DNA of 64,000 bases, from the NCBI RefSeq assembly GCF_963678635.1, contig NC_087064.1, positions 37,617,706-37,681,705 on the forward strand, in the 5' to 3' direction. This DNA is from Symsagittifera roscoffensis (Eukaryota; Xenacoelomorpha; Acoela; Convolutidae). Both the position numbers and the translations under genes were made by a program. The notes under the pieces were generated by a model. That model made no database searches, was not told where the DNA came from, and saw only the letters and a list, made by a program, of their open reading frames with translations. This document shows, one piece after another, positions 22,463-32,466 of this stretch (position 1 is its first letter; each line of letters starts with the position of its first letter).

Positions 22463-23140
22463 CAAGACTGCTCGTATCAGAGTGAAGTCCTGAATGTTCC
22501 GACTGCCTTTTAAGGGGAGTGCGGTCTGTATTTAGGTAACCGCGTATTCATACTCGTCAGTCTTACTGATGAGTCTGACGGTCTGTATTTAGGTAACCGC
22601 GTATTCATACTCGTCAGTCTTACTGATGAGTCTGAATACGCGGTTGTCTAAATAATGCTACGTAACCCTTTTAAGGTCTATTGAGCAGTATTAACCTGAA
22701 GCAAAAAAAATGTAAGAAAGTAAAGTTGAAATTAAAAAATGACATTTTTTTAAAATCATCCCCCCACACGCCATATAAAGTACTAAGTGATAGATTTCGC
22801 TCCCATTAAAAATCAATTTGGCAAATATGCTTCCTTTAACGAATTTGGAACGATTTTTAAGACGGATTAAATCTCCGCTTACGCGTTAAATGCGCGAAAT
22901 ATATTGCGCGTTAATTGGGCCAAATTGGCAAAAAGGACAATCTTTAAACCACTATAACTTTGCGGAAAATGATCACAGTTAAAATATCTTTTCAAATTTA
23001 AGCTCAGGACAACAATACCTTTCGAATCATGTAAAAAAAATTCCGTCAAAAGTGGCTAGTTAAAAAGCCGAAATTTGTCTGAAGAAAAAAAACCCACCCG
23101 AGCACAAATATTCCGTTATTTTTGTTAGGAAAGTCGGAAC
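22463..23140 (-). mobile_element. Helentron-like repeat copy interrupted by a palindromic element
   Basis: In the minus orientation it starts GTTCCGACTTTCC at 23140, passes through GCGCAATATATTTCGCGC and ends AGCAGTCTTG at 22463. It is interrupted at 22516-22668 by a separate palindromic insertion. Confidence 0.85.
22516..22668. mobile_element. 153-bp palindromic element with 8-bp target duplication
   Basis: The insert lies between two copies of TTTTAAGG (22508-22515 and 22669-22676) inside a Helentron-like copy whose uninterrupted form (GGCAGTCGGAAC next to CTTAAAAGG) is known from other copies. The insert folds on itself: ACCGCGTATTC...ACTCGTCAGT against ACTGATGAGT...GAATACGCGGT. A unit of about 57 bp (GGTCTGTATTTAGGTAACCG to CTTACTGATGAGTCTGA) is present twice in tandem. 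Confidence 0.75.
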
Positions 23141-23792
23141 AAAAAGTTATGCTAATGACAGATATAAGTTGGCTGGAATAGCCATGTCGATAACAAAATT
23201 AATTTCAACGAATTTTCAAAAACGGAAACATTTAATAAGTTGGTACAGATTTCAATCAAACTAATACAAACTAACGCTAGCTCTGCAAACATTCCCGACT
23301 CAATTGAGGGATTCTTCTAAGCTGTAAATCTCTCAATTTTACAACTTTTTTCCGGTCTATGCTCTAACTTCGAAAATTGGGTTAAGCACCCATGGTGCTT
23401 ATCTTGTTTTGGTCTGCTGAGAAAATCTTCAATAAAAGCAAACCTGGGTCCAATTAACAGGAAGATAAACCAGAAACCCTAAATCAGCTAAGCCCGTAAC
23501 ATTTAAAGTGCGTTTTATTACACTAACTACCTTCAAGAATTGGACAAAAGAAACTTTTTTGATTAATTTACTCAAAACTCGTGCGCACCGAGGAATTTAG
23601 AGGCAAGAAGAGAGGATGCATTTCATCGAATTGCAAACTTCCTGGCTATTTCTTTGAGGAAATTTTCTTTGAACCCTGCAGTATCAAAAAAGGTTTAATA
23701 TTGGTTTTAGTATTGAGGAGGAAAAATGGTCTTAATGTTGTCATTTTTGCCTTTTTTTATTTGTTCAAATACCACTCAATGGCAAACCTATT
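23141..23792. other. Intergenic DNA, no gene recognised
   Basis: A 91-codon open frame at 23581-23856 runs into the neighbouring repeat and has no recognisable motif. No other signals were found. Confidence 0.45.
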
Positions 23793-24106
23793 AAGACTGC
23801 TCGTATCAGGGCGAAACCCTGATTGTTCTGACTGCATTTTAAAGTATTTGAAGTAGTATTGGTTTTTAAAAACGGGTGACATTTTCAAAAAAAAAATAAA
23901 AAATCAATGTTTTTAAAAATCACCCCGACACACGCTATTTAGAGTACAAGGTGATATGTTTCACATACAGAGAAGTATAAATTAGACCAAGTAGCATGCA
24001 GCATGCCTCAGTTCAATTTCTAGGACGGATCAGGTCTCCGCTTATTAATAGCGCGAAATATATCGCACGTTAATTAACCCCATTTGGCAATCTTTAAGCC
24101 CTTAAT
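23793..24106 (-). mobile_element. Helentron-like repeat, 5'-truncated copy
   Basis: Its 3' end is good (AAGACTGCTCGTATCAGGGC on the plus strand, with the hairpin), followed inward by the GCGAAATATATCGC core. It stops near 24106 without the GTTCCGACT terminus and is followed directly by another copy. Confidence 0.75.
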
Positions 24107-24114
24107 TTAACAAA

Positions 24115-24608
24115 CAAGAATGCCCGTGTATCAGGGCAAAGCCTTAAATGTTCCGACTATCCCTTATATCATATCGAATAGTTTTTGGGATAAGAAATGA
24201 AAACTTACAAACTTTGGTTAGTATCGAAATGTAAAATTTCGAGTCGTACGAAATTAATACCACCAATTCTAGCCTCAATTCATTTTGGAACAACTTTGTT
24301 GTGCGGGATAATTCACCACGCATAAATAGTTTGCATTCTGCTTTAAGTATTATGAAAAAGTTTTTCAAAATGCGCATAATTTAGTCCAAAACATGGCCAA
24401 TTTGGCAATTTTCAAAGCCCCAGAATTTTACAAAAATTAATTGGAGGTAAAATATCTTTCTCAATTTGAGCTCTCGCAGTCAATTTCTTTAATAGAATTT
24501 AAAAAATTTTAGTTGAAACTAGAAAACTACAATTTTGATCAGCAAAAATTGACTTAAATAAAAAACCACACCGAGCATAAATTTTCCGTTTTCTTCGTAA
24601 GTCGAAAC
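24115..24608 (-). mobile_element. Helentron-like repeat, diverged copy
   Basis: The 3' end (ATCAGGGCAAAGCCTTAAATG, GTTCCGACT on the plus strand) and the 5' end (CCGAGCATAAATTTTCCG ... GTCGAAAC) are recognisable. The middle (24170-24370) no longer matches the core, so this copy is diverged or internally replaced. Confidence 0.65.
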
Positions 24609-24963
24609 AAAAATAATCACGTGGAGAATTTTTTAATTTTCAGCTCAAAAATGATCTACAAATGATATTTTTTGAATGATCAAAAAAAGAGCAGCAGTGT
24701 TTTGAAAACGGTTGATTTTGATTTGCATTGAAAATTTTCTGTCGGAAAAAAATCAATTTTTTTAACCAAGCGTTTTTCCAAAATCTTTAAATGAGCAGAA
24801 TAGCCTGAAAAAATCAGATTTTTAAAAATTTGTCAACTTTAAGTGTTTTTCGAATTCAAATACAATTTTTTCTGCCAAATACTTTCAATGAAAAGCCGGA
24901 AATTACTAAATTCTACAAAAGAAATTGCATCTGTTGTTATTTCCACCTCAATCGATTTTTTAC

Positions 24964-25199
24964 GATGAAGAGCCTGCAGGTTTTGATGGATAAAAAGGTT
25001 TCCGTACGTTTTATTGAAAATGTAACATCCGAGTTGAGCGACTTATCAAATAAACTATTGGAATTACGGGCGTTGACAGAAGAACAAAGTAGAAAACAAC
25101 AAAGAGGAAAAAACCGGATAATTTGTTGACAAATTCAGAACCCAAGAGAGATCAAAGCGAAGATTGCGTTTCGAGAAATACAACAAGAAATATTTATTA
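24964..25199 (+). pseudogene. Coding-like segment of unknown family with apparent frameshift
   Basis: From the ATG at 24964 the frame reads SLQVLMDKKVSVRFIENVTS and ELSDLSNKLLELRALTEEQS, an amphipathic helical segment with regular hydrophobic spacing. After the A-run at about 25110 a different frame continues as KKPDNLLTNSEPKRDQSEDC to a stop at 25199. The composition of both pieces is more protein-like than the surrounding DNA. A one-base indel in the A homopolymer (real or an assembly error) or an intron could explain the shift. I do not recognise the family. Confidence 0.3.
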
Positions 25200-25376
25200 A
25201 GAGTTTTTTTCAAAAAAATTTCAACGAGAGATAAAACGGTAGAAAGGATAAAAGCCTGTCAGATCTCACCGGGCACTCCCAAAATTGGATTTCTGCCCAG
25301 TGAATTTTGAATCTGTTCCGAAAAAAAAGACAATGTATAGTGTGCTCCCCAAAATTTAAGAAACATAGAAAAACCT

Positions 25377-25589
25377 ATGAAAAGAAACAAAATGTTATTC
25401 GATATGCGTTTGTCTGAGTGTGACGCGGAACTAAGAGCGTTTGCAAGTGACATGGGACAAATAATAGCAACTAATAATTGTCTTGTGAAACTTTTGATAG
25501 CTAACGGAAATGAGAAAAATTGTGTGAGAGTCAAAAACAATCTAAGATATTGTTCGGTGGCAGCCATGAGCTTCAAAAAGACGAGATAA
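25377..25589 (+). CDS. Candidate small ORF or exon, unknown function
   Basis: A 70-codon frame with well-spaced hydrophobic residues: MRLSECDAELRAFASDMGQI and TNNCLVKLLIANGNEKNCVR. It is flanked by AT-rich DNA. It may belong with the helical segment 180 bp upstream, but splice sites joining them are not obvious. A longer open frame on the opposite strand (25259-25693) is hydrophobic and looks like its shadow. Function unknown. Confidence 0.3.
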   Translation: MKRNKMLFDMRLSECDAELRAFASDMGQIIATNNCLVKLLIANGNEKNCVRVKNNLRYCSVAAMSFKKTR

Positions 25590-25749
25590 ACAATTTTTTT
25601 CCTGAGCTGCTTTTTGAAAAAATGTTTTTTTTTCTTCGTTGCTAGGCCAATTTGGGCACTGCTTGAGCGTACATTATGGTGTCTATAGGTCACCGGAATC
25701 CAGAGAAAAGTCTATAATGACTTTTCTTAAATGCAATTCAATTTCACTT

Positions 25750-26604
25750 ATGAAGTTTCCGTGAATTGTACGTTCAAATTATTGTAAGGTAAATTTTGTT
25801 GACATATTTATGTTGTGGCGGATTCTACAACCAGCGAATTTCACTACTTATTCCGGTTTCCGCAAAAGTAGGTAGATTCAAGAAAATGTAAAAGGTTTCA
25901 GCAAATAATACTTGATTGCTGAAAAAATGTAAGCAGAATGCACAATTGTAAGTGGACTTTGTAAAATGTAAGTGCAATTAGCAATATTGTTTTTTAAGTT
26001 GAACTAAACCAGTTTTTTTTGAACAATTAAAAATAGAGCAAGACTTTCTATATATGAAACTTCATAAATCCCAGAATATGCAAAATTATTTTTCTTGTTG
26101 AGTTTCTAACTATAGAACCAGTTGTTGAGGGTATTAGTACTTGAGATGAGGTAATGAGGGTAATTTCAATTTTGGGGGCAAGTACATCAGTTCTTTCAGT
26201 ATTTGAAATTGGAAAAACCGAAAAAAAACGGTGACTTTGGCTGGTGATTTGGCATTGAGATACAACGATCAGGTAAAGGGGGTACGTGAGATTGAACTGT
26301 TGTCAGTAATTGAGATTGACTGTTGGAAGTAATAAAAATTGATATCGAAGGTGATCTTCCAGCTTGACAAACAATTATATTACAAGGCGTATATGTATAT
26401 GTAATTCGAATCAGCAAGCAAAAAGAGGGTTCCGCTCAGGATGTTGAGCAATGCAGTGATTTAGCTATTTGTTCATGGAATCCAAAACGAAAAAAAAGAT
26501 CGAAAAAAATTAGCAATGCCGCGAATTCCGCGACAAATCGTTTTTTTTTGCCAGCGGCGCAATCCTCTTAAAATTCTCAAAGTCAACAGTTTGGCCTCGT
26601 AATG
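25750..26604. mobile_element. Partial copy of the CATTACGAGG TIR family
   Basis: The right terminus CAACAGTTTGGCCTCGTAATG is intact at 26584-26604, and the interior has family-type motifs (GCGGATTCTAC, TGTAAGTGGACTTTG). No left TIR was found, so the left limit is approximate. Confidence 0.55.
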
Positions 26605-26622
26605 CCTGTCTATATATTTTAT

Positions 26623-27154
26623 GTTCCGACTTTCATAATGAAAGTAACAGAATATTTGTGCTCGGGGTGGGTTTTTTTTTCTTCAGACAAATTTCGATTT
26701 TTTAACTAGCCACTTTTGACGGAATTTTTTTTACATGATTCGAAAGGTATTGTTGTCCTGAGCTTAAATTTGAAAAGATATTTTAACTGTGATCATTTTC
26801 CGCAAAGTTATAGTGGTTTAAAGATTGTCCTTTTTGCCAATTTGGCCCAATTAACGCGCAATATATTTCGCGCATTTAACGCGTAAGCGGAGATTTAATC
26901 CGTCTTAAAAATCGTTCCAAATTCGTTAAAGGAAGCATATTTGCCAAATTGATTTTTAATGGGAGCGAAATCTATCACTTATTGCTATGCCGTAAATGAT
27001 TTGTTACTAAGAGTGAAATGTATCACTTTGTACTTTATGTATCAAATTTTTTTATTTTATTTTATTACATTTATTTTTTAATGTTAATTTTGCTCCATAG
27101 ACCTTAAAAGGCAGTCGGAACATTCAGGGTTTCGCCCTGATACGAGCAGTCTTG
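26623..27154 (+). mobile_element. Helentron-like repeat, full-length copy
   Basis: 532 bp from GTTCCGACTTTC to GAGCAGTCTTG. It carries the 3' hairpin (CAGGGTTTCGCCCTG) preceded by AGTCGGAAC. It lies 18 bp after the end of the TIR element at 26604, so elements are clustered here. Confidence 0.88.
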
Positions 27155-27916
27155 TTTAAAGTTAGGGAGGTTTGAAAACTGCTAAGTTGGCCCACACTGG
27201 GACAATTAAGGCGCGATTTGTTGGTTCCTTTAACATGCGTAAGCAGCGGATTGATGCATTTCAAAATGAATTGATTTGAAGCATTTGGTCGCAATATTTG
27301 GACACAACATGCCGAATACGTCAGTTTATAAATTAGATTAGCTTGTGGGGCATAAATTGAAGAAAAATGTGAAAATGATTTTTTTAAATATTATGTCGTC
27401 AATTAATAAATCAAAAATGTTTTGAATCGATCCTATGCAGTCAGAAAACGGAACATTCAGGCCTCCTATAAGAGCATCCTTCATTTTTGTAGTAGCAATA
27501 CCAATGGATTTTTGGAAAAACTTTTTTCCTTAGCTCAAATCTAAGAGTTGCCAGTTGCCGTGCGCGAGAGATGCAACTTCTACATGCCTTTATTATTGCT
27601 TGCCTCTATAACAAATAACTCAACATTTCAATTTTTAGTAACAAATTTATCGTCGTAAAATTGAATTTCAGACTTGTTGTCAACTTTTTCATTAGAAATC
27701 AAAAAAAATCAGACGAGTGTTTTCCTCACTAAATTTTTTAAAAGTTTTTTTTTTCAAAATCCAAATCATAACAAAAATGGATTGCTCAAACTGGATACCT
27801 CATTTGAATCTTGAGAAATTTCTCTGACTTCGTCAAAATCGGCTGGAAGATTACACCCTAATCAAAATTTATTCTCGAATCTGGCGAGATTGGTCGAAAC
27901 AAAAAGACACTCTACC
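27155..27916. other. Intergenic DNA with a Helentron-like fragment
   Basis: 27170-27300 contains weak core-like sequence (GGGACAATTAAGGCGCGAT, then GTAAGC). The remainder is AT-rich with no supported gene. Confidence 0.4.
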
Positions 27917-28224
27917 CAGGAGCGAATCTAGGATTTTATCGATAGGGGAGCGGTTTTTCAAAAAATTGCGAAACTTTCGACAACATTTTTTTAGGTCGAC
28001 CAAATTGATTTTTTGAGCTTTCCTACAGCACGAAAAAGACCCTAATTTGGCCAAATTTTCCTGCGCAAATAAAAAAAACAGCTCAATAAATCTGTTTTTG
28101 AGCAGTTTTTGGAAAGCTTTGATAAAAGATAGCGTTGTTTTGGCGAGCGCTCCCCATCAAAACTAGAATGGGCGCCGAAGGCGTCGTTAAAAAAAGTTTA
28201 GTGTCCCCACTTAAATCTGCTCTG
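27917..28224. mobile_element. hAT-like non-autonomous element, diverged
   Basis: It starts CAGGAGCGAATCTAGG and ends TTAAATCTGCTCTG. The flanks ACTCTACC (27909-27916) and ACTCTACA (28225-28232) form an 8-bp target duplication with one mismatch. The interior shares AGCGCTCCCC and GGCGCCGAAGGCG with the copies at 20914 and 51234. At 308 bp it has no coding capacity. Confidence 0.8.
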
Positions 28225-28232
28225 ACTCTACA

Positions 28233-29329
28233 TAAAATCATTTTTTTTTCAAATGTATTCAAAAATAAGCAACAAAATAACGTGAAACAATAATAAAATC
28301 AAAATGCGACAAAAATAAGTAAAACCAGAAATATGCTAACCAGTTTTCGCAAAATGGGCTTTTTTGTCCAAAATGGCGTAAACAAGAATTGCTTGGATTT
28401 CATTTAACATTAAGTTCACGTAGCTTCCTTTGGGATAAAAACTGTTTCGCGAAACTCGGACATGAATTTAAATGAGAGAAGCTGAAATTAGAAAAGCATG
28501 GTGGAAATGATTGCTCACCAAAAATTTTTAAAATATAAAATTGGCGCACTCAAACAGGAAAATGATAAAGAGCGCACCTGTCTGTAAAACTTTGTGTAAT
28601 TCAAAAAAACTGATGGAATGTGAAGCAATTTCTAAATGTCTTTGATTTCATATGAAGTTGTCATGAACCAAAACTTTTTCAAGATAGATTATCGTCTTTT
28701 AAATACTGTCGAGGTCATACCAGGGATAACAAACATCTTCTTTTTCAGAACAAATCTGAGCCTGAAAGATCAATTTACTTTTTGTTTTATGCGAAATCAC
28801 ACGCACCACTAAGAACACCTATCTTACGAGCTTCGGTTGAACGGCCCATCAAAACCTTGAAAACAAAAGTTTTATTTTGATTCAAAAAGAAGATTTTGAA
28901 GCACTCGACCAATACTTAGTCACTTTTTTAACGCTTGTTTTGAATAAGTACATAAAATTTGAAGGACAAGGGAAACTCAGAGCTTAAAATAGTTATTCAA
29001 AACAATAAACAAATAAACAGCATGGTCGAAATCGAGGTCGAACATTTAACAGCAACCAGAGACTTAAAGCGGCTATCGCTCACAAACGTTCAAAGAACGT
29101 TCAAAGAAAAAAATTATAGAATAAACGCAAAGCAGACTAACAAAAATGTTACTGTGCAAGTCTTAAAAAAAAATATATATATATATATATATTTTTTAAG
29201 TCAGTGTCATTTTTTATTAGATATAAAAATCTGAGCGAAAGGGTAGAACTTAAGCATTTTTGTCAGTCATGTAAAATATGCATATTGGAAAACAGTTTTT
29301 GAAGACAAATAACAAGGAAAACAAACAAA
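28233..29329. other. Intergenic DNA, no gene recognised
   Basis: An open frame at 28959-29234 is Lys/Asn-rich and runs into an AT dinucleotide repeat at 29168-29192. I do not support it as a gene. Confidence 0.45.
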
Positions 29330-29690
29330 AATAAAAAAATCAATTTTTTTTTGATTTTTCAATCTTTCGTCCCAAATTTTTGAAGCTTTTGATTAGCAAG
29401 ATGACGCTAAAAACTCCAAAATGTAACTTTCTTAGAATAAAACTAACTTTTCGAGGCTTAAATTAAGCATAAATAAGCTAATTGAAGCCAGCTCACTCGC
29501 TCGAAATTAGACAAAAAAAATCAAAAATTTTAAACCTGTTTTTCTGGACACCAGGAAATTTTTTTTTTGAAATTTTTTTGTTCGAATCACGACTGAAAGA
29601 GTTTTAATATGAATTATCACTCAACCCAGTCCGATCAATATTTGTGGTAACTGATTTTGCGTGGAATAAAAACTAAAACACACTCTAATA
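29330..29690. repeat. Dispersed repeat, copy 1 of 3 (TTCGAATCACGACTGA family)
   Basis: It shares ordered blocks with 44030-44400 and 48310-48840: a TGGCGCTAAA/GACGCTAAA segment, GCATAAATAAGCTA, TTTAAACC-GTTTTTCT, TTCGAATCACGACTGA, ATATGA-TTATCACTCAACCCA and TCCGAT. No TIR or coding capacity is seen. Confidence 0.55.
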
Positions 29691-30878
29691 CCAAGTTTCT
29701 CCCATTTTCAATGGCCGGAACAATAACAGCGAATTCTTAACAGCAGATCGACATAAGCAATCAGGGCAAAGACCAGATTTTCAGGTTAGAGGTAAAGCTG
29801 CCATTCTCGCAATGAAAACAAAAAGAGATACCATTCCAGATACCAGATACCAGATACCATTCGAAAAAAGTCCAAAAATGAATAAAACCATTTCAAGAAG
29901 GTCCCTTGAGGTTTTACTCCTGCGAGAAATCCTGCGCTAGTCATTCAGGGTGAGTTTAGAGTCCATTACCGGCATCATCTTTCAGTACCTGAGTTCGACC
30001 ATATTTATAAATGGTATGCTGTAACGTTCAGCCAAACAGTTTAGACTGAGTCTTAGTAGAGTTTCTTTCGTCTCTGTGTTCAATGAATGAACTAATTGCC
30101 ACTCAGTTTCGTCAAGAACTGCGCCTTCAATCATAATCTACTAAAAGTTTCTATCAATCAAATTTTTTGTCTCAGGTATAAATATGATTTTCTTACAAAA
30201 CTGATTTTTTTTAATTTACCATTTGCACCGGGTTATTTGCCGCTTTTTGCCTCGAAATTTGATTCAAACCTCGAGATAATGAAAAACTATGCAAAGTGTT
30301 TGTTAGCTTCGCACATGATATATACAATCAAAAAAAAACATGCACTAATTTCGGGTCTAAGACTAAAATAATTAAAACCCCTAGTCTAGAATATTGCATT
30401 TTTAATTTTTAAACGAGCTCATTATGCCCAAGGTCTAACTAGCCACTAAATGGTCAATGCAAGCAGAAGTATGATCAAGTTTCTTAACTATATCATGTCT
30501 TAAAACCTTTTTGTCCAATTTGAAAGACAGATTAGACAAAATTACTCGCAAACCTTTTTCCCCTCCAAAATGAATGTTTTTAGGACTATCAGACAATTTT
30601 AAACCATAAGTTAAATATTTTTTTTTAGATACCGACCGAGAGAAAAATTTCTCAATTACCATCTATGGAAATATCAATCATTTGGTTTTCAGGTAAAACT
30701 TACGCTCGAAATTGTGAACGAAAAGCTCCAAGCAGCTTTTAACTGTGCACTAAAAATGTAGGTAGTTTATTTGATTTTTTTAAAAATTTTTGCACTGGTG
30801 CCTCAAAGCGTGCATTTGTAAAATTTTGCACAGAGGTATGTGGTGCAATGAGCAAGAAAAATTGATTTCTAAGAACAA
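29691..30878. other. Region upstream of the Rab-like gene
   Basis: AT-rich. GATACCA occurs four times in a short tandem at 29826-29860. No conserved promoter element is identifiable with confidence, and open frames at 30096-30371 and 30435-30662 have no recognised motif. Confidence 0.4.
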
Positions 30879-32466
30879 ATGTTTAACACAATTTTTAAAA
30901 TGAGCGTTCATTATCTTGAAGAAGGTACTGTTACGGTTTGCAAATTGATTCTTCTGGGGTCTTCGGGAGTCGGCAAATCCAGTCTCATTCACAGATTCGT
31001 CCAATCAGAATACTCGAAGGTTGTACCAACTTCAGCTGTTCCGGAAGTCAGTACAGTAGCAGTTAACTTGGATGACAAAGGGCTCTTTTCCAGTTTCCGA
31101 ACGCTCACATGAGATTTGAATCGAAAACGCATTTTTGGTAACGCATTTTTTTCAAAATATTACTCGCAGAGCCGATTGTTTCGGAAAAGTGAGGCCTGAA
31201 TAAGGTGTTGAGAAAATTTGAACTACAAAAACTGGGAAATGTTTCCCAAAACCGCGATCCGAGCCTGTTCTAAAATGTAAAAATCTAAGAGTTAGGTCAA
31301 CTTAGTCTTGAATAGTGGCAAAAAGATTTTATGAAGTTGAGCAGAAGGCGCTTTCTTTAAAAGCCTCAATTGATCGCTTGGAAATCCAAATGGTCTTTTT
31401 CAGTTCCACTGTCTTCCACTATTTTAGTTTTACTGTAAATGTTTGTTAACTGCTTTTTTGCGCGCCGTTTGGTCTGTATACAACAGAATGAGAAATGCAA
31501 CGCAAAATTTTGGTCATTACTTTAAAAAAAATCAAAACAGGCATTTTATCCTAGCGAAGATAAATTTAAACCATTAAGGTCTCTCTGATTTACCAGGAGA
31601 GATTGATAAAAAAAAGCATAGTGGTAAGGCGTCAACTTAGAGATAGTAAGAAAGTGTATTTGATCCGCTGTCATTGCAATGCTATTGCGCGAGGACCCGC
31701 TCTTACCTCACTTCCGGCTTCAGTTTTATCGCAGCCTGACTGATTAAGGCTGCAATAGTGGTACCACATGAAAGTTCCAGACACACAAAAAACAGGCATG
31801 CTTAGATCCTCTGCCAATCACTATATCTCTACTTTAGCAAAAAATTGAAGATAAATATTTTGGGAAAGTTAGTCTTCTTCTCAAAATTCATAATATAACT
31901 CAGGGAGTAATTGAGCTGGACAAGAGCTTTGCGCAGTTGTGGTCGACCTTCAAATTTTTGATACACTTGGACAAGAAAAGTACGATTCATTAACAAATGC
32001 GTTTTACAGACAGTCGGATGCGGTTATGTTTGTATTCGATATCTCGAATCGGGAGTCATTCTACGACATCTCTCATTGGCTGAGACGTGCTCACGAGAAT
32101 GGATGCATAGCAAGCGACGCCGATTCCGAAGACAAAAATTTTTATTACCATCTTTACGCAAAGTATTCAGTATTGGTTGGTAACAAATCAGATTTGAGCC
32201 ATATAGAGCGCCGAGTTTCGTATTGGGAAGCAACATTAGTTGCTTCGAAGTTTAATTTGAAGTATTTCGAGACTTCTGTTGTTGAAAATTCGAATGTGTT
32301 TCTGGTCTATTATGACATAATGAAAGAATTCCATTTGAAGGAAAGTCAAATGGATGATTGGACGACTACAGTGAATACGTTTGGAACAGACTCTACTTTC
32401 AGACTTAGTAAAAGAGCATCGACAACTAAGAATGAGGGATTGGTAACCAAATGCTGCAGAAATTAG
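30879..32466 (+). CDS. Divergent Rab-like small GTPase (two exons)
   Basis: The exons are 30879-31092 and 31937-32466. The 844-bp intron is GT-AG, and a split codon gives the junction LFS-I-VVDLQ. A Ras-superfamily GTPase switches between GDP and GTP states to direct membrane traffic or signalling. Visible motifs: P-loop LLGSSGVGKSS at about residues 18-28 (from the ATG at 30900), G3 DTLGQEKYDSL (usually DTAGQE), G4 GNKSD, and G5 as ETSV. Hydrophobic IVVDLQIFDT before G3 and AVMFVFDISNRESF after it are Rab-like. The C-terminus ends in TKCCRN, a plausible prenylation context but not a standard CC or CxC ending. Switch I lacks a clear effector motif, and an insertion lies before G4. The start could be 30879 (247 aa) or 30900 (240 aa). 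The Rab-superfamily assignment is good; the subfamily is unknown. Confidence 0.85.
31613..31770 (+). repeat. tRNA-derived SINE copy in Rab-like gene intron
   Basis: It begins GCATAGTGGTAAGGCG, with a Pol III A-box-like TAGTGGTAAGG, and has a B-box-like GTATTTGATCCGC about 40 nt later. Its body matches the minus strand of 33001-33117 over about 100 bp. It lies in sense orientation inside the intron 31093-31936. Confidence 0.6.

Noticed and set aside
22560-22650. CTGATGAG motif suggesting a hammerhead ribozyme
   Set aside because: The CUGAUGAG-like box and a GAA are present, but they lie within a simple palindrome. No stem II separates them, and the surrounding stems cannot be arranged into a hammerhead core.
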